Positions 1 through 8,532 of a stretch of 22,026 bases of DNA are shown piece after piece. A program made the position numbers and the translations under genes. The DNA is from Paulinella micropora (Eukaryota > Cercozoa > Imbricatea > Euglyphida): assembly GCA_009731375.1 (NCBI GenBank), contig BJOX01000025.1, positions 323,329 through 345,354 on the forward strand, written 5' to 3'. Below the pieces are notes generated by a model. The model did no database searches and was not told the origin of the DNA. It saw nothing but the letters and a program-made list of their open reading frames with translations. The first letter of the stretch is position 1; the number at the start of each line of letters is the position of its first letter.

Positions 1-722
1 CCCCCCCCCCCCCCCCCCCGTCCCCCCTTTTCCATTCGACAGGCTACGCATATTGCTGGGGAAGGTGCCGGCAATACTGCCAAAACAAGAGGAATTTTGG
101 CATTTTCACGGCACACCCCTAAGGCAAATGTTTGCATGAACTCTAAAAAAACCATGAACATCGACAACGAGTCAGGGGCCTGACACCCTGCAAGTATGAG
201 CCCCCAACTCCTCGTGGTTCCCGCAATAGAGAAAAACAAAAACAAAAAAAGGGGGGGAGGGGTGGGGGTTAAGGAAAAAAACACAATTTTTTTTCTCCGC
301 TTGGAAGTCGGTCTTCTTTCGAAAAATAAATTGAAAAACCCGAAAATTCCCCCCAAAAAAAAGAATTTGGGCATTCAGGACACTCGCCTAACAAAGAAAA
401 AGTCGAAAAAAAACAATGTCAGCATCAACATCGAGTCTGGGGGCTAACCACTCTGCAAGCACTAATAATATCAAATTTGCTTACATAAATAAAATTTTTT
501 TAAAAAAAACCCAAGATTTTGTGAAAAAAAGGAATTTAGCATTTAGAAAACTCCCCTAACGCAAAGATTTGCATGAATTCTAAAAAAACCAAGTCAGCAT
601 CAACATCGAGTATGGGGCTCACTACCCTGCACGTGTGAGCTCCCAACTTCTGGTTGCAACAAAAGATGATTAAGCGTTGAGCGAGTGCCAATTTGCGCGG
701 GGGGGGGGGGGGNNNNNNNNNN
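1..722. repeat. Divergent AT-rich tandem repeat, three copies
   Basis: No gene is visible. Three diverged copies of a roughly 130-170 bp unit lie at about 90-240, 360-480 and 530-660. Shared landmarks are GAATTT..GGCATT, CTCCCCTAA.GCAAA, TTTGCATGAA, TCTAAAAAAACC and AGCATCAACATCGAGT followed by a GGGGCT block. The window starts in poly-C, and the stretch ends at poly-G plus a 10-base scaffold gap (713-722). The short open frames here do not keep a common frame between copies, so I do not call them coding. Confidence 0.55.
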
Positions 723-790
723 ATTTTTGCTTCCCCCCCACCCTCTACTCCCAACACCTTTCAGGCATAATGAAAATAGTAAAAATATAC

Positions 791-859
791 CGGGCATTCA
801 CATGAGGTTCCGGTAAACTTGGTGTCACTTGGACATGTCCACAAACAGTGCGCGCCGAT
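791..859 (-). CDS. Exon A3: start of a third A module of the Cys-rich gene
   Basis: A 69-nt exon encodes 23 residues, including HCLWTCPSD and ending TSCECP. It is flanked by ATGCAG at the acceptor and GTATAT at the donor. It starts in phase 0, which fits the phase-0 end of exon D2 at 1112. The W-x-C followed by C-x-C layout resembles the first half of modules A1 and A2, so I read it as the opening of a third module; its DPDC end would lie beyond the gap or outside the window. Two shortened copies lie just upstream at 920-1070. Extracellular location is inferred from cysteine content. The function is unknown. Confidence 0.5.
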
Positions 860-919
860 CTGCATGTATATACGTAAATACGCTTGTATGCATGAATTTA
901 TATATATGTATATACATAT

Positions 920-1070
920 AAACTTATTGTTACTTGGAGACGTGCAGTGATCAGCATGTGTATACATATGTTGATATGCATGTATGCATGGATATATGTC
1001 ACTTTATATGCATGTATATAGAAAGTTGGCGTCACTTGGGCAACTCCTAACAAAAAATGCTCACAAACAT
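920..1070 (-). pseudogene. Two 5'-half copies of exon A3
   Basis: Minus-strand fragments at about 920-955 (DHCTSPSNNKF) and 1022-1060 (CPSDANF) match the first part of exon A3 (HCLWTCPSDTKF). Both stop matching at the same F codon and run into TATA/TGTA-rich sequence. Neither keeps the donor end, so they should not be spliced in. They lie upstream of the full exon in transcription order. Confidence 0.5.
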
Positions 1071-1111
1071 AACATATACATAGATGCATACATACATGGA
1101 TACATGCATAC

Positions 1112-1306
1112 CTGCCCCGAGGAGTAGGCGCAAAACGCATCAGGGTCGTCTGTAATCTGTATCACATCCCCGTTGATTTCGCAGTATAAGTTATTGTAGT
1201 TCTTGCTGCAATCCGGGTCGTAGGCCGCACAGTTGCAGTCACAGTCGTTTAAGGAGGTAAGGTTGTCTGCAAGCTCATCGAAGACGTCCGGAATACATGT
1301 CCAGTC
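1112..1306 (-). CDS. Exon D2 of the Cys-rich repeat gene
   Basis: A 195-nt exon, phase 0 at both ends, encodes 65 residues. The acceptor is CTATCTTGACAG and the donor is CAG/GTATGC. It begins DWTCIPDV, then has LNDCDCNC, a DPDC four residues later, YNNLYC, and an FCAY near the end. It is clearly homologous to exon D1 (5018-5288), sharing W-x-CIPDV, EL, LNDCDCNC, DPDC, YNN-x-YC and AFC. The even cysteine spacing and Asp/Asn-rich CDCNC/DPDC motifs suggest a disulphide-bonded, possibly metal-binding extracellular domain; that is inference. D2 lacks about 25 residues that D1 has between its last two cysteines. The preceding join cannot be tested because exon C2 ends in a gap. Confidence 0.75.
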
Positions 1307-1364
1307 CTGTCAAGATAGATAGATAAAAACAAAGGTCGGATAGATAGAGTAGAAATTAAGATAG

Positions 1365-2098
<734 letters not shown>

Positions 2099-2110
2099 GT
2101 GTTCGGATGC

Positions 2111-2133
2111 CTGGAGGCAAGTTAGTGCAACGA

Positions 2134-2139
<6 letters not shown>
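2111..2139 (-). pseudogene. 3'-half copy of exon C2
   Basis: The minus strand encodes SARCTNLPP, matching the end of exon C2 (2240-2307). Its 5' side is a (CT)n run in place of the first half of the exon, so it has no matching acceptor. It is followed by GCATCC instead of a GT donor. It lies downstream of the full copy in transcription order. Confidence 0.5.
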
Positions 2140-2179
<40 letters not shown>

Positions 2180-2239
2180 GTAGAGAGAGAGAGAGAGAGA
2201 GAAGGGGGGGGGGGGGGGGCCCGGGTTTGNNNNNNNNNN
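2140..2239. repeat. (GA)n, poly-G and scaffold gap
   Basis: The GA array spans 2137-2202, followed by an 18-base G run, CCCGGG, and a 10-base N gap (2230-2239). The gap cuts the 3' end of exon C2, so its donor cannot be read. Confidence 0.9.
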
Positions 2240-2307
2240 TGGAGGTAAATTAGTGCAACGAGCAGAGTCGAGCCGGCAGTAAACTAATTGCTTATCTAAT
2301 ATCGCTC
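2240..2307 (-). CDS. Exon C2 of the Cys-rich repeat gene (3' end lost in gap)
   Basis: The visible 68 nt follow an acceptor TCGCCCAG. The exon enters with two bases (phase 1), which join the single G left by exon B2 to make a Gly codon. It encodes AILDKQLVYCRLDSAR, then CTNLPP, and runs into the gap. Exon C1 has the same layout (CRLESATCNALPP), and there the exon ends CCACCAG/GT, so the hidden donor probably lies one or two bases into the gap. There are two cysteines. The role is unknown; it is the third part of the A-B-C-D module. Confidence 0.65.
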
Positions 2308-2329
2308 CTGGGCGACAAAAATACATGCA

Positions 2330-2454
2330 GACATTCATAGTTACATACAGAAGTATGCACATACTAACATACATATATGCATACATGCATACATAGATAC
2401 ATACATACATACATACATACATACCTTCACATTTGTAGGACATACATATATACA

Positions 2455-2490
<36 letters not shown>

Positions 2491-2502
2491 TACATACATA
2501 TA

Positions 2503-2534
<32 letters not shown>

Positions 2535-2915
2535 CATACATACATACACATACATACATACCTTTACATTTGAAGGAGATGTAAGACATACATGCATACA
2601 TACATACATACATACATACATACATACATACATACATACATACGTATCTTCACATTCGAAGGAGGTGTAAGACATACATCATTATGAATATATACATACA
2701 TACATGCATACATACATACATACATACATACATACGTACATTCACATTTGAAGGAGTTGTAAGACATTCATATATACATATATAAATACATGCATACATA
2801 CTTACATACATACATACATGCATGCATACGTACATACATACATACATATACATATATACATATATACATACATACATACATACATACATACATACATACA
2901 TACATACATACATAC
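2330..2915. repeat. (CATA)n array enclosing fragments of exon B
   Basis: Nearly continuous CATA tetranucleotides, with CATG and TATA variants, are interrupted at about 90-bp intervals by 20-30 bp non-repeat islands at about 2424-2443, 2561-2590, 2643-2672 and 2736-2765. The islands are described separately. On the minus strand the array reads (TATG)n, so GTATGT recurs every four bases. Confidence 0.9.
2424..2765 (-). pseudogene. Four 3'-half copies of exon B2
   Basis: Islands in the CATA array read, on the minus strand, SYKCEG, SYISFKCKG, SYTSFECED and SYNSFKCEC. All match the end of exon B2 (SYTSFTCAG). Each keeps the exon end, and several run directly into GTATGTATG, but none has the DQTWNP first half or an acceptor. 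All four are downstream of the full exon. Confidence 0.6.
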
Positions 2916-2919
2916 AGAC

Positions 2920-2971
2920 CTGCGCATGTAAAGGAGGTGTAGGACGGGTTCCAGGTCTGGTCTTCGCAGGA
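2920..2971 (-). CDS. Exon B2 of the Cys-rich repeat gene
   Basis: A 52-nt exon encodes SCEDQTWNPSYTSFTCA plus one base. The acceptor is ACATAG and the donor is GCAG/GTCTGT. It enters in phase 0, matching the phase-0 end of exon A2b, and leaves in phase 1, matching exon C2. Exon B1 (CDDQTWNPLYTQLTCE) is its counterpart in the other module copy. The conserved C-x-DQTWNP-x-YT-x2-TC pattern, with two cysteines about 15 residues apart, suggests one disulphide loop. The upstream intron here is unusual: a (TACA)n array sits immediately before the exon and is flanked by a six-base repeat of exon sequence. Confidence 0.65.
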
Positions 2972-2972
2972 C

Positions 2973-3018
2973 TATGTATGTATGTATGTATGTATGTATG
3001 TATGTATGTATGTATGTA
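2973..3018. repeat. (TATG)n array flanked by CAGGAC direct repeats
   Basis: About 46 bp of TATG are bounded by CAGGAC at 2967-2972 and again at 3019-3024. The repeated hexamer is the start of exon B2 read on the plus strand, so the array appears to separate two copies of the exon start. Confidence 0.75.
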
Positions 3019-3053
3019 CAGGACTGTTGGAATAGTAATATATACGATGATGG

Positions 3054-3087
<34 letters not shown>

Positions 3088-3144
3088 AGTGTAGGACGGG
3101 GTTCCACGTCTGATCTTTACAGTATTGAAGCAATAATAATGGAT

Positions 3145-3188
<44 letters not shown>

Positions 3189-3310
3189 AGTGAAGGACGG
3201 GGTTCCATGTCTGGTCTTCTCAGGACTTTAGGAATAATGATATATAGGATGATGATTATGGTGATGATGATGGGGATGATGATAGCGAGGATGATAGCGA
3301 TGATAATAAC
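3019..3310 (-). pseudogene. 5'-half copies of exon B2 in an (ATG)n array
   Basis: Three partial copies lie upstream of B2: an exon start at about 3019-3050 (LLFQQSC), one at 3088-3128 (YCKDQTWNP, then out of frame after one extra C), and one at 3187-3229 in which the first Cys codon is TGA. The last two lose the exon after the CCTACAC region and run into (ATC)n on the minus strand. The spacer is (ATG)n on the plus strand. None keeps a donor. Confidence 0.55.
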
Positions 3311-3340
3311 GACAAAAATGACACTCACAAACACATACAG

Positions 3341-3371
<31 letters not shown>

Positions 3372-3375
3372 TCAC

Positions 3376-3448
3376 CATTAGCTCGAACCCGCAGTCCGGG
3401 TCGATGATGCCACATCCGCAATCACAGGTAAACTCAAGCGCCTGAGAA
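3376..3448 (-). CDS. Exon A2b: CDCGCG-x2-DPDC half of module A2
   Basis: A 73-nt exon enters with one base (phase 2, fitting exon A2a) after GTGTAG and leaves in phase 0 at ATG/GTGAAG. It encodes SQALEFTCDCGCG, IIDPDC and GFELM. It corresponds to the second half of exon A1, which is not split. A second possible donor lies at the homologous A1 position (TGCGG/GTTCGA, 3389), which would give phase 2 instead; I prefer the phase-0 donor because it fits exon B2. The CDCGCG..DPDC motif repeats alternating Cys and Asp and could bind metal or form tight disulphides. I recall similar motifs in secreted proteins of protists and some bacteria, but could not check this. Confidence 0.7.
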
Positions 3449-3449
3449 C

Positions 3450-3552
3450 TACACATACACACATACATACATACATACATACAGACAGACATACAGACAT
3501 GCAGACAGACATACAGACAGACATACATACATACAGACAGACATACAGACAG

Positions 3553-3583
<31 letters not shown>

Positions 3584-3762
3584 CATACATACATACATAT
3601 ACATACATACATACATACATACATACATACACATACATACATACATACATACATACATACATACACACATACAAGGATGCATGCATGCATGCATACAAAC
3701 GTACATGTAATGCATGAATGCATACATACATAGATACATACATACATACGTAAATACATACA
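3450..3762. repeat. (CATA)n with CAGA variants
   Basis: CATA and CAGACAGACATA mixtures from 3450 to about 3760, with short CATG patches near 3675-3720. No coding island was found except the partial exon at its right edge. Confidence 0.9.
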
Positions 3763-3812
3763 GACAATCACAGCTGAATTCGAACGACTGATCGATGAGA
3801 CCTACGAAGTAT
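3763..3812 (-). pseudogene. 5'-half copy of exon A2b
   Basis: The minus strand reads DQSFEFSCDC, matching the start of A2b (SQALEFTCDC), then breaks off into TGTATGTATTTACG just where GCG-x2-DPDC should follow. It lies upstream of the full A2b exon. Its available entry phases (0 or 1) do not fit exon A2a. Confidence 0.5.
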
Positions 3813-3892
3813 GCATGTCTATGCGTATAGATATACAGGTAGGAAATCAGATGAGCATGCATAAGTTGATCATTTGGATGAGTAGGAAAGCA

Positions 3893-4044
3893 GCACATAA
3901 AAGCATTCACCGCCAATTACCTAGGTAATTACCCTTGTTGTGGTTAGCTTCCCGGGGAAATTCCGAAATTCAGGGAATTTCCCGGGAAGCTAACCACATC
4001 AAGGGTAATTACCTAGGTAATTGGCAGTGAATGCTTTTATGTGC
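3893..4044. mobile_element. 152-bp foldback (long near-perfect inverted repeat)
   Basis: Two arms of about 72 bp, starting GCACATAAAAGCATTCAC and ending GTGAATGCTTTTATGTGC, are reverse complements with few mismatches around a loop of about 8 bases. Each arm contains the palindrome AATTACCTAGGTAATT and a CTTCCCGGG block. There is no coding capacity. It resembles a foldback or MITE-like insertion. Short related sequence (GCATGCATWAGTTGA) occurs on both sides, at about 3855 and 4249. It lies in the intron that splits module A2. Confidence 0.7.
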
Positions 4045-4060
4045 AGTTATTATATACTGC

Positions 4061-4186
4061 AGCAAGCCCGGCTCGCCCGCAAAACACGTCGAATTTGGCG
4101 AGCCGAATAACACGTCGAATTTGGCGAGCCGAATATGTGTTTTTCTCGGTAACCTGACCGCATTATGAGGGGGTGACCGAGAAAAT
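4061..4186. repeat. Dispersed structured repeat, copy 1
   Basis: This is homologous to 9780-9880. It contains a 26-27 bp tandem pair (AACACGTCGAATTTGGCGAG...) and ends in an inverted repeat, TTTTCTCGGTAACC facing GGTGACCGAGAAAA, around about 18 bases. The second copy has a base change in both arms of this stem. Confidence 0.6.
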
Positions 4187-4295
4187 GTATAAGTAGAAAA
4201 GTAGATAGCCAAGTCAGTATCTCCATATGCAACTCGGAAATTTAGATAGGCATGCATTAGTTGAATAGTAGAAAAGTAGAAGAATTACTCAAAAC

Positions 4296-4436
4296 CTGCA
4301 GCTGTTTTGACTTTCGTAGTAGCCACTGGGGTCACAGGTCCACTCCGGCGGAGGTCGGCCGCGACCATAACCGGGAATCACCAGCTCGTGCGGCTGCAGT
4401 GATGGGAGCTGCGGACAATGCAACTGCGAACCGTTC
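4296..4436 (-). CDS. Exon A2a: first half of module A2
   Basis: A 141-nt exon enters with one base after GGCGGCAG (phase 2, fitting exon D1; the joined codon is AGG, Arg) and leaves with two bases at TGCAG/GTTTTG. It encodes NGSQLHCPQLPS, HELVIPGYGRGRPPPEWTC, DPSGYYESQNSC. It matches the short exon at 9298-9343 plus the first half of exon A1 ([17 protein letters not shown]), so in this copy the boundary between those two exons is missing and a new intron lies before the CDCGCG part. The W-x-C and the following Cys are conserved. Confidence 0.7.
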
Positions 4437-4519
4437 CTGCCGCCATGTTGTAAATATGAATGAGTATGCAGCAAGCAAAGCAATCTACCTACCTATCAAA
4501 CAAACAATCAACCAGCTAA

Positions 4520-5010
4520 CGTGACCAACGAAAATAACCAACGAACTAACCAACCAGCCAAACAACCAAGCAAGCAAGCAACTAATCAGCCAACCAAGCA
4601 AGCAGCCAACCAAGCAAGCAGCAAACCAAGCAGCCAAACAAGCAAACTAAACAAGCAAACAACCAAACAACCAAACAAACCAAACAAACCAAACCAACCA
4701 AACCAACCAAACCAACCAAACCAACCAAACCAACCAAACCAACCAAACCAACCAAACCAAGCTAGCAACGAACCAACCAGTAAGCCAGTCAGCCAGCCAG
4801 CCAGCCAAGCAAGCCAAGCAAGCCAAGCAAGCCAAGCAAGCAACTAATCAACTAACCAGCCAAGCAAGCAAGCCAGCCAAGCAAGCCAGCCGCCAGCCAG
4901 CCAGCCACCAGGCCAACCAGCCAACCAGCGAACCAAACTAACCAAACCATACCAACCTACCAACCAATCAACCAAACAAGCAAGCAAGCAAGCAAGCAAA
5001 CCAAGAACAA
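4520..5010. repeat. (AACC/AAGC/CAGC)n array
   Basis: Degenerate CCAA, GCAA and CCAG tetranucleotides fill the stretch, with a purer AACCAAACC block at about 4680-4760. Open frames on both strands (NQPNQPNQ, WFGWFG) are array translations. It forms the intron downstream of exon D1. Confidence 0.9.
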
Positions 5011-5017
5011 TCCCCAC

Positions 5018-5288
5018 CTTGTTTGTTGGCAAAAAGCCTCATGCGTTCCCGAAATAGCTGGGTTAACCACACAGATAATGCCGCTCTCCCAAAAGAAGGG
5101 AATAGGGACTTGATTTTCATCCAAACGATCTGCGCAGTAGATGTTATTGTACAAGAGCAGGCAATCAGGGTCCAGATCGCCGCAGTTGCAATCACAGTCA
5201 TTCAGCGTCGTGCCATCGTCGTTAAGCTCGTAGTACACGTCAGGAATACATTTCCAAGTGTCCAACGTCAGCTTCGAATGCGTCAGAC
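5018..5288 (-). CDS. Exon D1 of the Cys-rich repeat gene
   Basis: The largest exon of the gene: 271 nt, two bases + 89 codons + two bases. The acceptor is CTTCTGCAG and the donor is ACAAG/GTGGGG. Entry phase 1 fits exon C1, and the phase-2 exit fits exon A2a. Residues in order: LTHSKLTLDTWKCIPDVYYE, then LNDCDCNC, GDLDPDC, YNNIYC, a hydrophobic stretch around PIPFFWESGIICVV, and EAFCQQT. Exon D2 is the homologous copy and is about 25 residues shorter. Seven of the cysteines fall in the same relative places as in D2. It is the clearest coding sequence in the window; codon use has no array bias. Secretion and function are inferred only from composition. Confidence 0.8.
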
Positions 5289-5349
5289 CTGCAGAAGTAG
5301 AAACATATGATTTGGTCTAACAGCCCTCATATCCGAGGACGTAGGCATC

Positions 5350-5596
5350 GGTGGAAGATAGATGTATAGATATATAGATATATAGATATATAGATATATA
5401 GATAGATAGATGAAATATCGACTAATGTCAGAAAAAAGGAGCTTCTGATTTCGTCAACCAAGGAAGTCTGTGGGCAAAGTATTAACCCGATGCCCAGCTA
5501 AGCCGTGATGTTTGCACGGAAGGGACTAATACAGACGATACCAGAAGAGCTCTCTCGACAGCATGTCTCATCGAGAACTCAAACCTCCCTAGTACC

Positions 5597-5665
<69 letters not shown>

Positions 5666-5725
5666 GTAGATAGGTAGGAAGATAGATAGATAGATAGATA
5701 GATATATAGATAGATAGATAGATAG

Positions 5726-5780
<55 letters not shown>
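5350..5780. repeat. GATA-type arrays around a truncated R1 element
   Basis: TATAGA/GATA arrays at 5350-5412 and 5599-5780 flank the R1 copy at 5411-5598. No gene was found. Confidence 0.9.
5411..5598 (-). mobile_element. R1 dispersed element, 188-bp truncated copy
   Basis: It starts TGAAATATCGACTAATGTC on the plus strand and matches 5781-5970 closely. It has the common end of the R1 family and stops near AGTACCAGAT, where GATA begins. It has no complete open frame. I place it on the minus strand because the shared end would then be the 3' end. Confidence 0.5.
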
Positions 5781-5783
<3 letters not shown>

Positions 5784-6368
5784 GAGATATCGACTAATGT
5801 CAGAAAAAAGGAGCTTCTGATTTCGTCAATCAAGGAAGTCTGCGGGCAGAGTATTAACCCGATGCCCAGCTAAGCCGTGATGTTTGCACAGAAGGGACTA
5901 ATACAGGCGATACCAGAAGAGCTCTCTCGACAGCATGTCTCATCGAGAGCTCAAACCTCCCCAGTACCGGGCGGGGAGGGCTCGTTCCATAAGCGCCCCT
6001 TGCAGAACGAGCTCCCACCTCCATTACAGAGGACTCAGTAAGCAGATGGAGTTTCGAGACTGTGGTGACAGTCTAGCAAAGACCGACAGAGCACTGTGGG
6101 TTTTATTCCGGGCTCAACAATCGAGAAAGGGCATCCTGAGGGAACAGGATCGTGCTTCTCGATGCTATTTCGGCATGTGACTTTTAGGCGTATGGCTAGG
6201 CACACATAGGGCACCCCACCACGGGCCCAGCACTCCCACACCATACCCTAATTCTCTGTCTGTCGACAGATGGCACCCATTTCAAAACCCAAGCCCAAGG
6301 GAGGGTCAGTGACACCTCAAGTAGCCTTGGTGGGATCTCCAGGTGGAGTGATGAGATATCGACTAATG

Positions 6369-6370
<2 letters not shown>
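5781..6370 (-). mobile_element. R1 dispersed element, longest copy (about 590 bp)
   Basis: It begins GATGAGATATCGACTAATG and is embedded between GATA arrays. It is nearly identical to 8533-9056 over about 525 bp and continues further to a second GATGAGATATCGACTAATG near 6351, so another copy's end may abut it. No transposase or reverse transcriptase is visible. All five family members share one end and differ at the other, as expected for 5'-truncated retroelements read on the minus strand, with (TATC)n as a 3' tail. A tail-to-array origin is inference. Confidence 0.5.
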
Positions 6371-6442
<72 letters not shown>

Positions 6443-6454
6443 TATGATAGATAA

Positions 6455-6491
<37 letters not shown>

Positions 6492-6494
6492 AAC
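6366..6494. repeat. (GATA)n array
   Basis: GATA repeats with one ATATGATAGATAAATA break. They directly follow the donor of exon C1 on the minus strand (GTTTCTATCTATC). Confidence 0.95.
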
Positions 6495-6564
6495 CTGGTG
6501 GCAACGCATTGCAGGTGGCAGACTCCAAACGACAAAACATCAGGTCAACAGGGGCAATATGTTC
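6495..6564 (-). CDS. Exon C1 of the Cys-rich repeat gene
   Basis: A 70-nt exon encodes HIAPVDLMFCRLESAT and CNALPP, 23 codons plus one base. The acceptor is CACGTAG and the donor is CCACCAG/GTTTCT. Entry phase 0 fits exon B1, and exit phase 1 fits exon D1 (the joined codon is GGT, Gly). It is homologous to exon C2 (VYCRLDSARCTNLPP). Five 5'-half copies lie upstream. The two cysteines are conserved. Confidence 0.7.
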
Positions 6565-6609
6565 CTACGTGTATGTATGTATGTATGTATGTATGTATGT
6601 ATGTATGTA

Positions 6610-7279
6610 CTCCAAACGACAAAACATCAGGTCAAGAGGGGCAATATGTTCCTACGTGTATGTATGTATGTATGTATGTATGTATGTATGTATGTATGTA
6701 CTCCAAATGACAGAACATCAGGTCAAGAGGGGCAATATGTCCCTAAGTGTATGTATGTATGTATGTACTCCAAATGATAAAACAACAGTTCAAGCGGGAC
6801 AATATGTCGCTACATGTATATATATATATGTATGTACGTGTGTATGCATGTATGTATGTATGTATGTATGTATATATGTATTACTCCACACGATTAAACA
6901 ACAGTTCAAATGAAGCAATTTTTCCCTACATGGTATGTATGGCATTACACTACGCGCGGCCTGAAAAATATGATTTCCGATTTTCCACAAAATCACAGTG
7001 ACATATGATGCATTATTGCCTTTTTTTTTGGTCTGCGAACAAGAAATACATCCAGAGCTATTTCGTACCCAAGTCTGTATGTCTTTGTATGTGTGTATGT
7101 ATGTATGTATGTATGTATGTATGTATGTACTTATGTATGTATGTATGTATGTACTTATGTATGTATGTATGTATGTATGTATGTATGTTATGTATGTATG
7201 TATGTATGTATGTATGTATATCTGTTTGTATGACTCCAAACGACAGAAAAACAAAATCAAGTGCAGCAAATTGCGCATA
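6610..7279 (-). pseudogene. Five 5'-half copies of exon C1 in a (TATG)n minisatellite
   Basis: Copies at 6610-6658, 6701-6748, 6767-6816, 6883-6933 and 7233-7279 match the first half of exon C1. All end at the same point, after CRLE (TTTGGAG on the minus strand), and then run into TACATACA. Divergence grows with distance: the nearest copy reads HIAPLDLMFCRLE, the next HIAPLDLMFCHLE, then HIVPLELLFYHLE, then KIASFELLFNRVE. Four keep an AG where the acceptor should be; none keeps a donor. Confidence 0.65.
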
Positions 7280-7303
7280 CATATATGCATACATTCCTAC
7301 ATA

Positions 7304-7334
<31 letters not shown>

Positions 7335-7597
7335 CACATACATACATACATACATACATAAGTACGTACATACATACATACATACAAACATACATACATA
7401 CATACATACACACCCACATACACACATACATACGTACATACATAAATACATACATACATACATACATACATACATACATACTTACATACATACACACATA
7501 CACATACATACATACATACATACATACATACATACATACATACATACATACACATACATACATACACACATACATACATACATACATACATGTATAC
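7080..7597. repeat. (TATG)n then (CATA)n, inverted arrays
   Basis: TATG fills 7080-7225 and CATA fills 7275-7595, so the two arrays are reverse complements around about 50 bp. A transcript of either strand could fold. The CATA block adjoins the donor of exon B1. Confidence 0.9.
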
Positions 7598-7661
7598 CTC
7601 GCATGTGAGCTGTGTATATAGCGGGTTCCATGTCTGATCGTCACAAGATGGGATAATGTAC
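7598..7661 (-). CDS. Exon B1 of the Cys-rich repeat gene
   Basis: A 64-nt exon has one base plus 21 codons: YIIPSCDDQTWNPLYTQLT, then CE. The acceptor is CACATAG and the donor is GAG/GTATAC, which runs into ATGTATGTATG. Entry fits exon A1 (TGCGG + G gives Gly), and exit phase 0 fits exon C1. It is homologous to exon B2 (CEDQTWNPSYTSFTCA). Confidence 0.7.
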
Positions 7662-7709
7662 CTATGTGTGTATGTAGTATGTATAAATGTATGTATATAT
7701 GTATTATAT

Positions 7710-7740
7710 CTGTCACAAGACGGGATAATGTACCTATGTG
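7710..7740 (-). pseudogene. 5'-half copy of exon B1
   Basis: The sequence from the acceptor through YIIPSCD is repeated here (CACATAGGTACATTATCCC on the minus strand), then breaks into ATATAATAC. It lies upstream of the full exon and has no donor. Confidence 0.5.
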
Positions 7741-7799
7741 TAGGGATGTATGTGTAGGTATGTATGTTTGTATGTATATATGTATGTACATATGTATGT

Positions 7800-7859
7800 A
7801 TCTATTTCTAGCTAGCTAGTTAGACAGGTGGATAGGTAGGTAGGTAGGTAGGTAGGTAA

Positions 7860-7905
<46 letters not shown>

Positions 7906-7945
7906 GGATGGATATTGATAGTTGGTGGATAGATAGATAGATACG

Positions 7946-8014
<69 letters not shown>

Positions 8015-8018
8015 GGAC

Positions 8019-8066
<48 letters not shown>

Positions 8067-8091
8067 GGATGGATGGATGGATGGATGGATG

Positions 8092-8160
<69 letters not shown>

Positions 8161-8164
8161 ATAC
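7800..8164. repeat. GGTA, GATA and GATG arrays
   Basis: GTAG blocks (7825-7860), then long GATA with GATG patches at about 7903-7915 and 8065-8095. They directly abut the donor of exon A1. Confidence 0.95.
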
Positions 8165-8303
8165 CCGCAGTCGGGGTCGATCGCCCCGCACCCACAGTCA
8201 CAGCTGACTTTCCGGCCGTTTTCCCGCGAGCTTAGGTTTTGGTTGGCCAATTCGAAATAGCTATCAGTTGAGCATTTCCAATCCGGTGGGGGCCGGCCGT
8301 ATC
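8165..8303 (-). CDS. Exon A1: unsplit A module of the Cys-rich gene
   Basis: A 139-nt exon has two bases + 45 codons + two bases. It reads [20 protein letters not shown], then KVSCDCGCG and AIDPDC. The acceptor is TGTACAG and the donor is TGCGG/GTATTT. Entry phase 1 fits the short exon at 9298-9343, and exit phase 2 fits exon B1. In the second module copy the same content is split over A2a and A2b. W-x-C, C-D-C-G-C-G and D-P-D-C are the shared core. A disulphide-rich extracellular repeat is inferred. Confidence 0.75.
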
Positions 8304-8306
8304 CTG

Positions 8307-8532
8307 TACATAGATGAATGGATAGATGAATGGATAGATGGATGGATAGATGGATGGATAGATGGATGGATAGATGAATGGATAGATGAATGGATAGATG
8401 GATGGATAGATGGATGGATAGATGGATGGATAGATGGATGGATAGATGGATGGATAGATGGATGGATAGATGGATGGATAGATGGATGGATAGATGAATG
8501 GATAGATGAATGGATGGATAGATAGATAGATA
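8307..8532. repeat. (GATGGATA)n octanucleotide array
   Basis: Alternating GATA and GATG with occasional GAATG variants. The translation IDGWIDEW is not a gene. It forms the upstream flank of the exon A1 acceptor. Confidence 0.95.

Noticed and set aside
196-447. 83-residue plus-strand frame
   Set aside because: Lys-rich translation of A-rich sequence, not shared in frame by the other copies of the repeat.
4521-5032. N-Q-P and W-F-G repeat proteins on opposite strands
   Set aside because: Both are translations of the same AACC/AAGC array.
6522-7279. The 85-110 bp repeated units at 6.5-7.3 kb read as a CRISPR-like or protein-binding array
   Set aside because: The conserved part is a fragment of exon C1 and the spacers are microsatellite.
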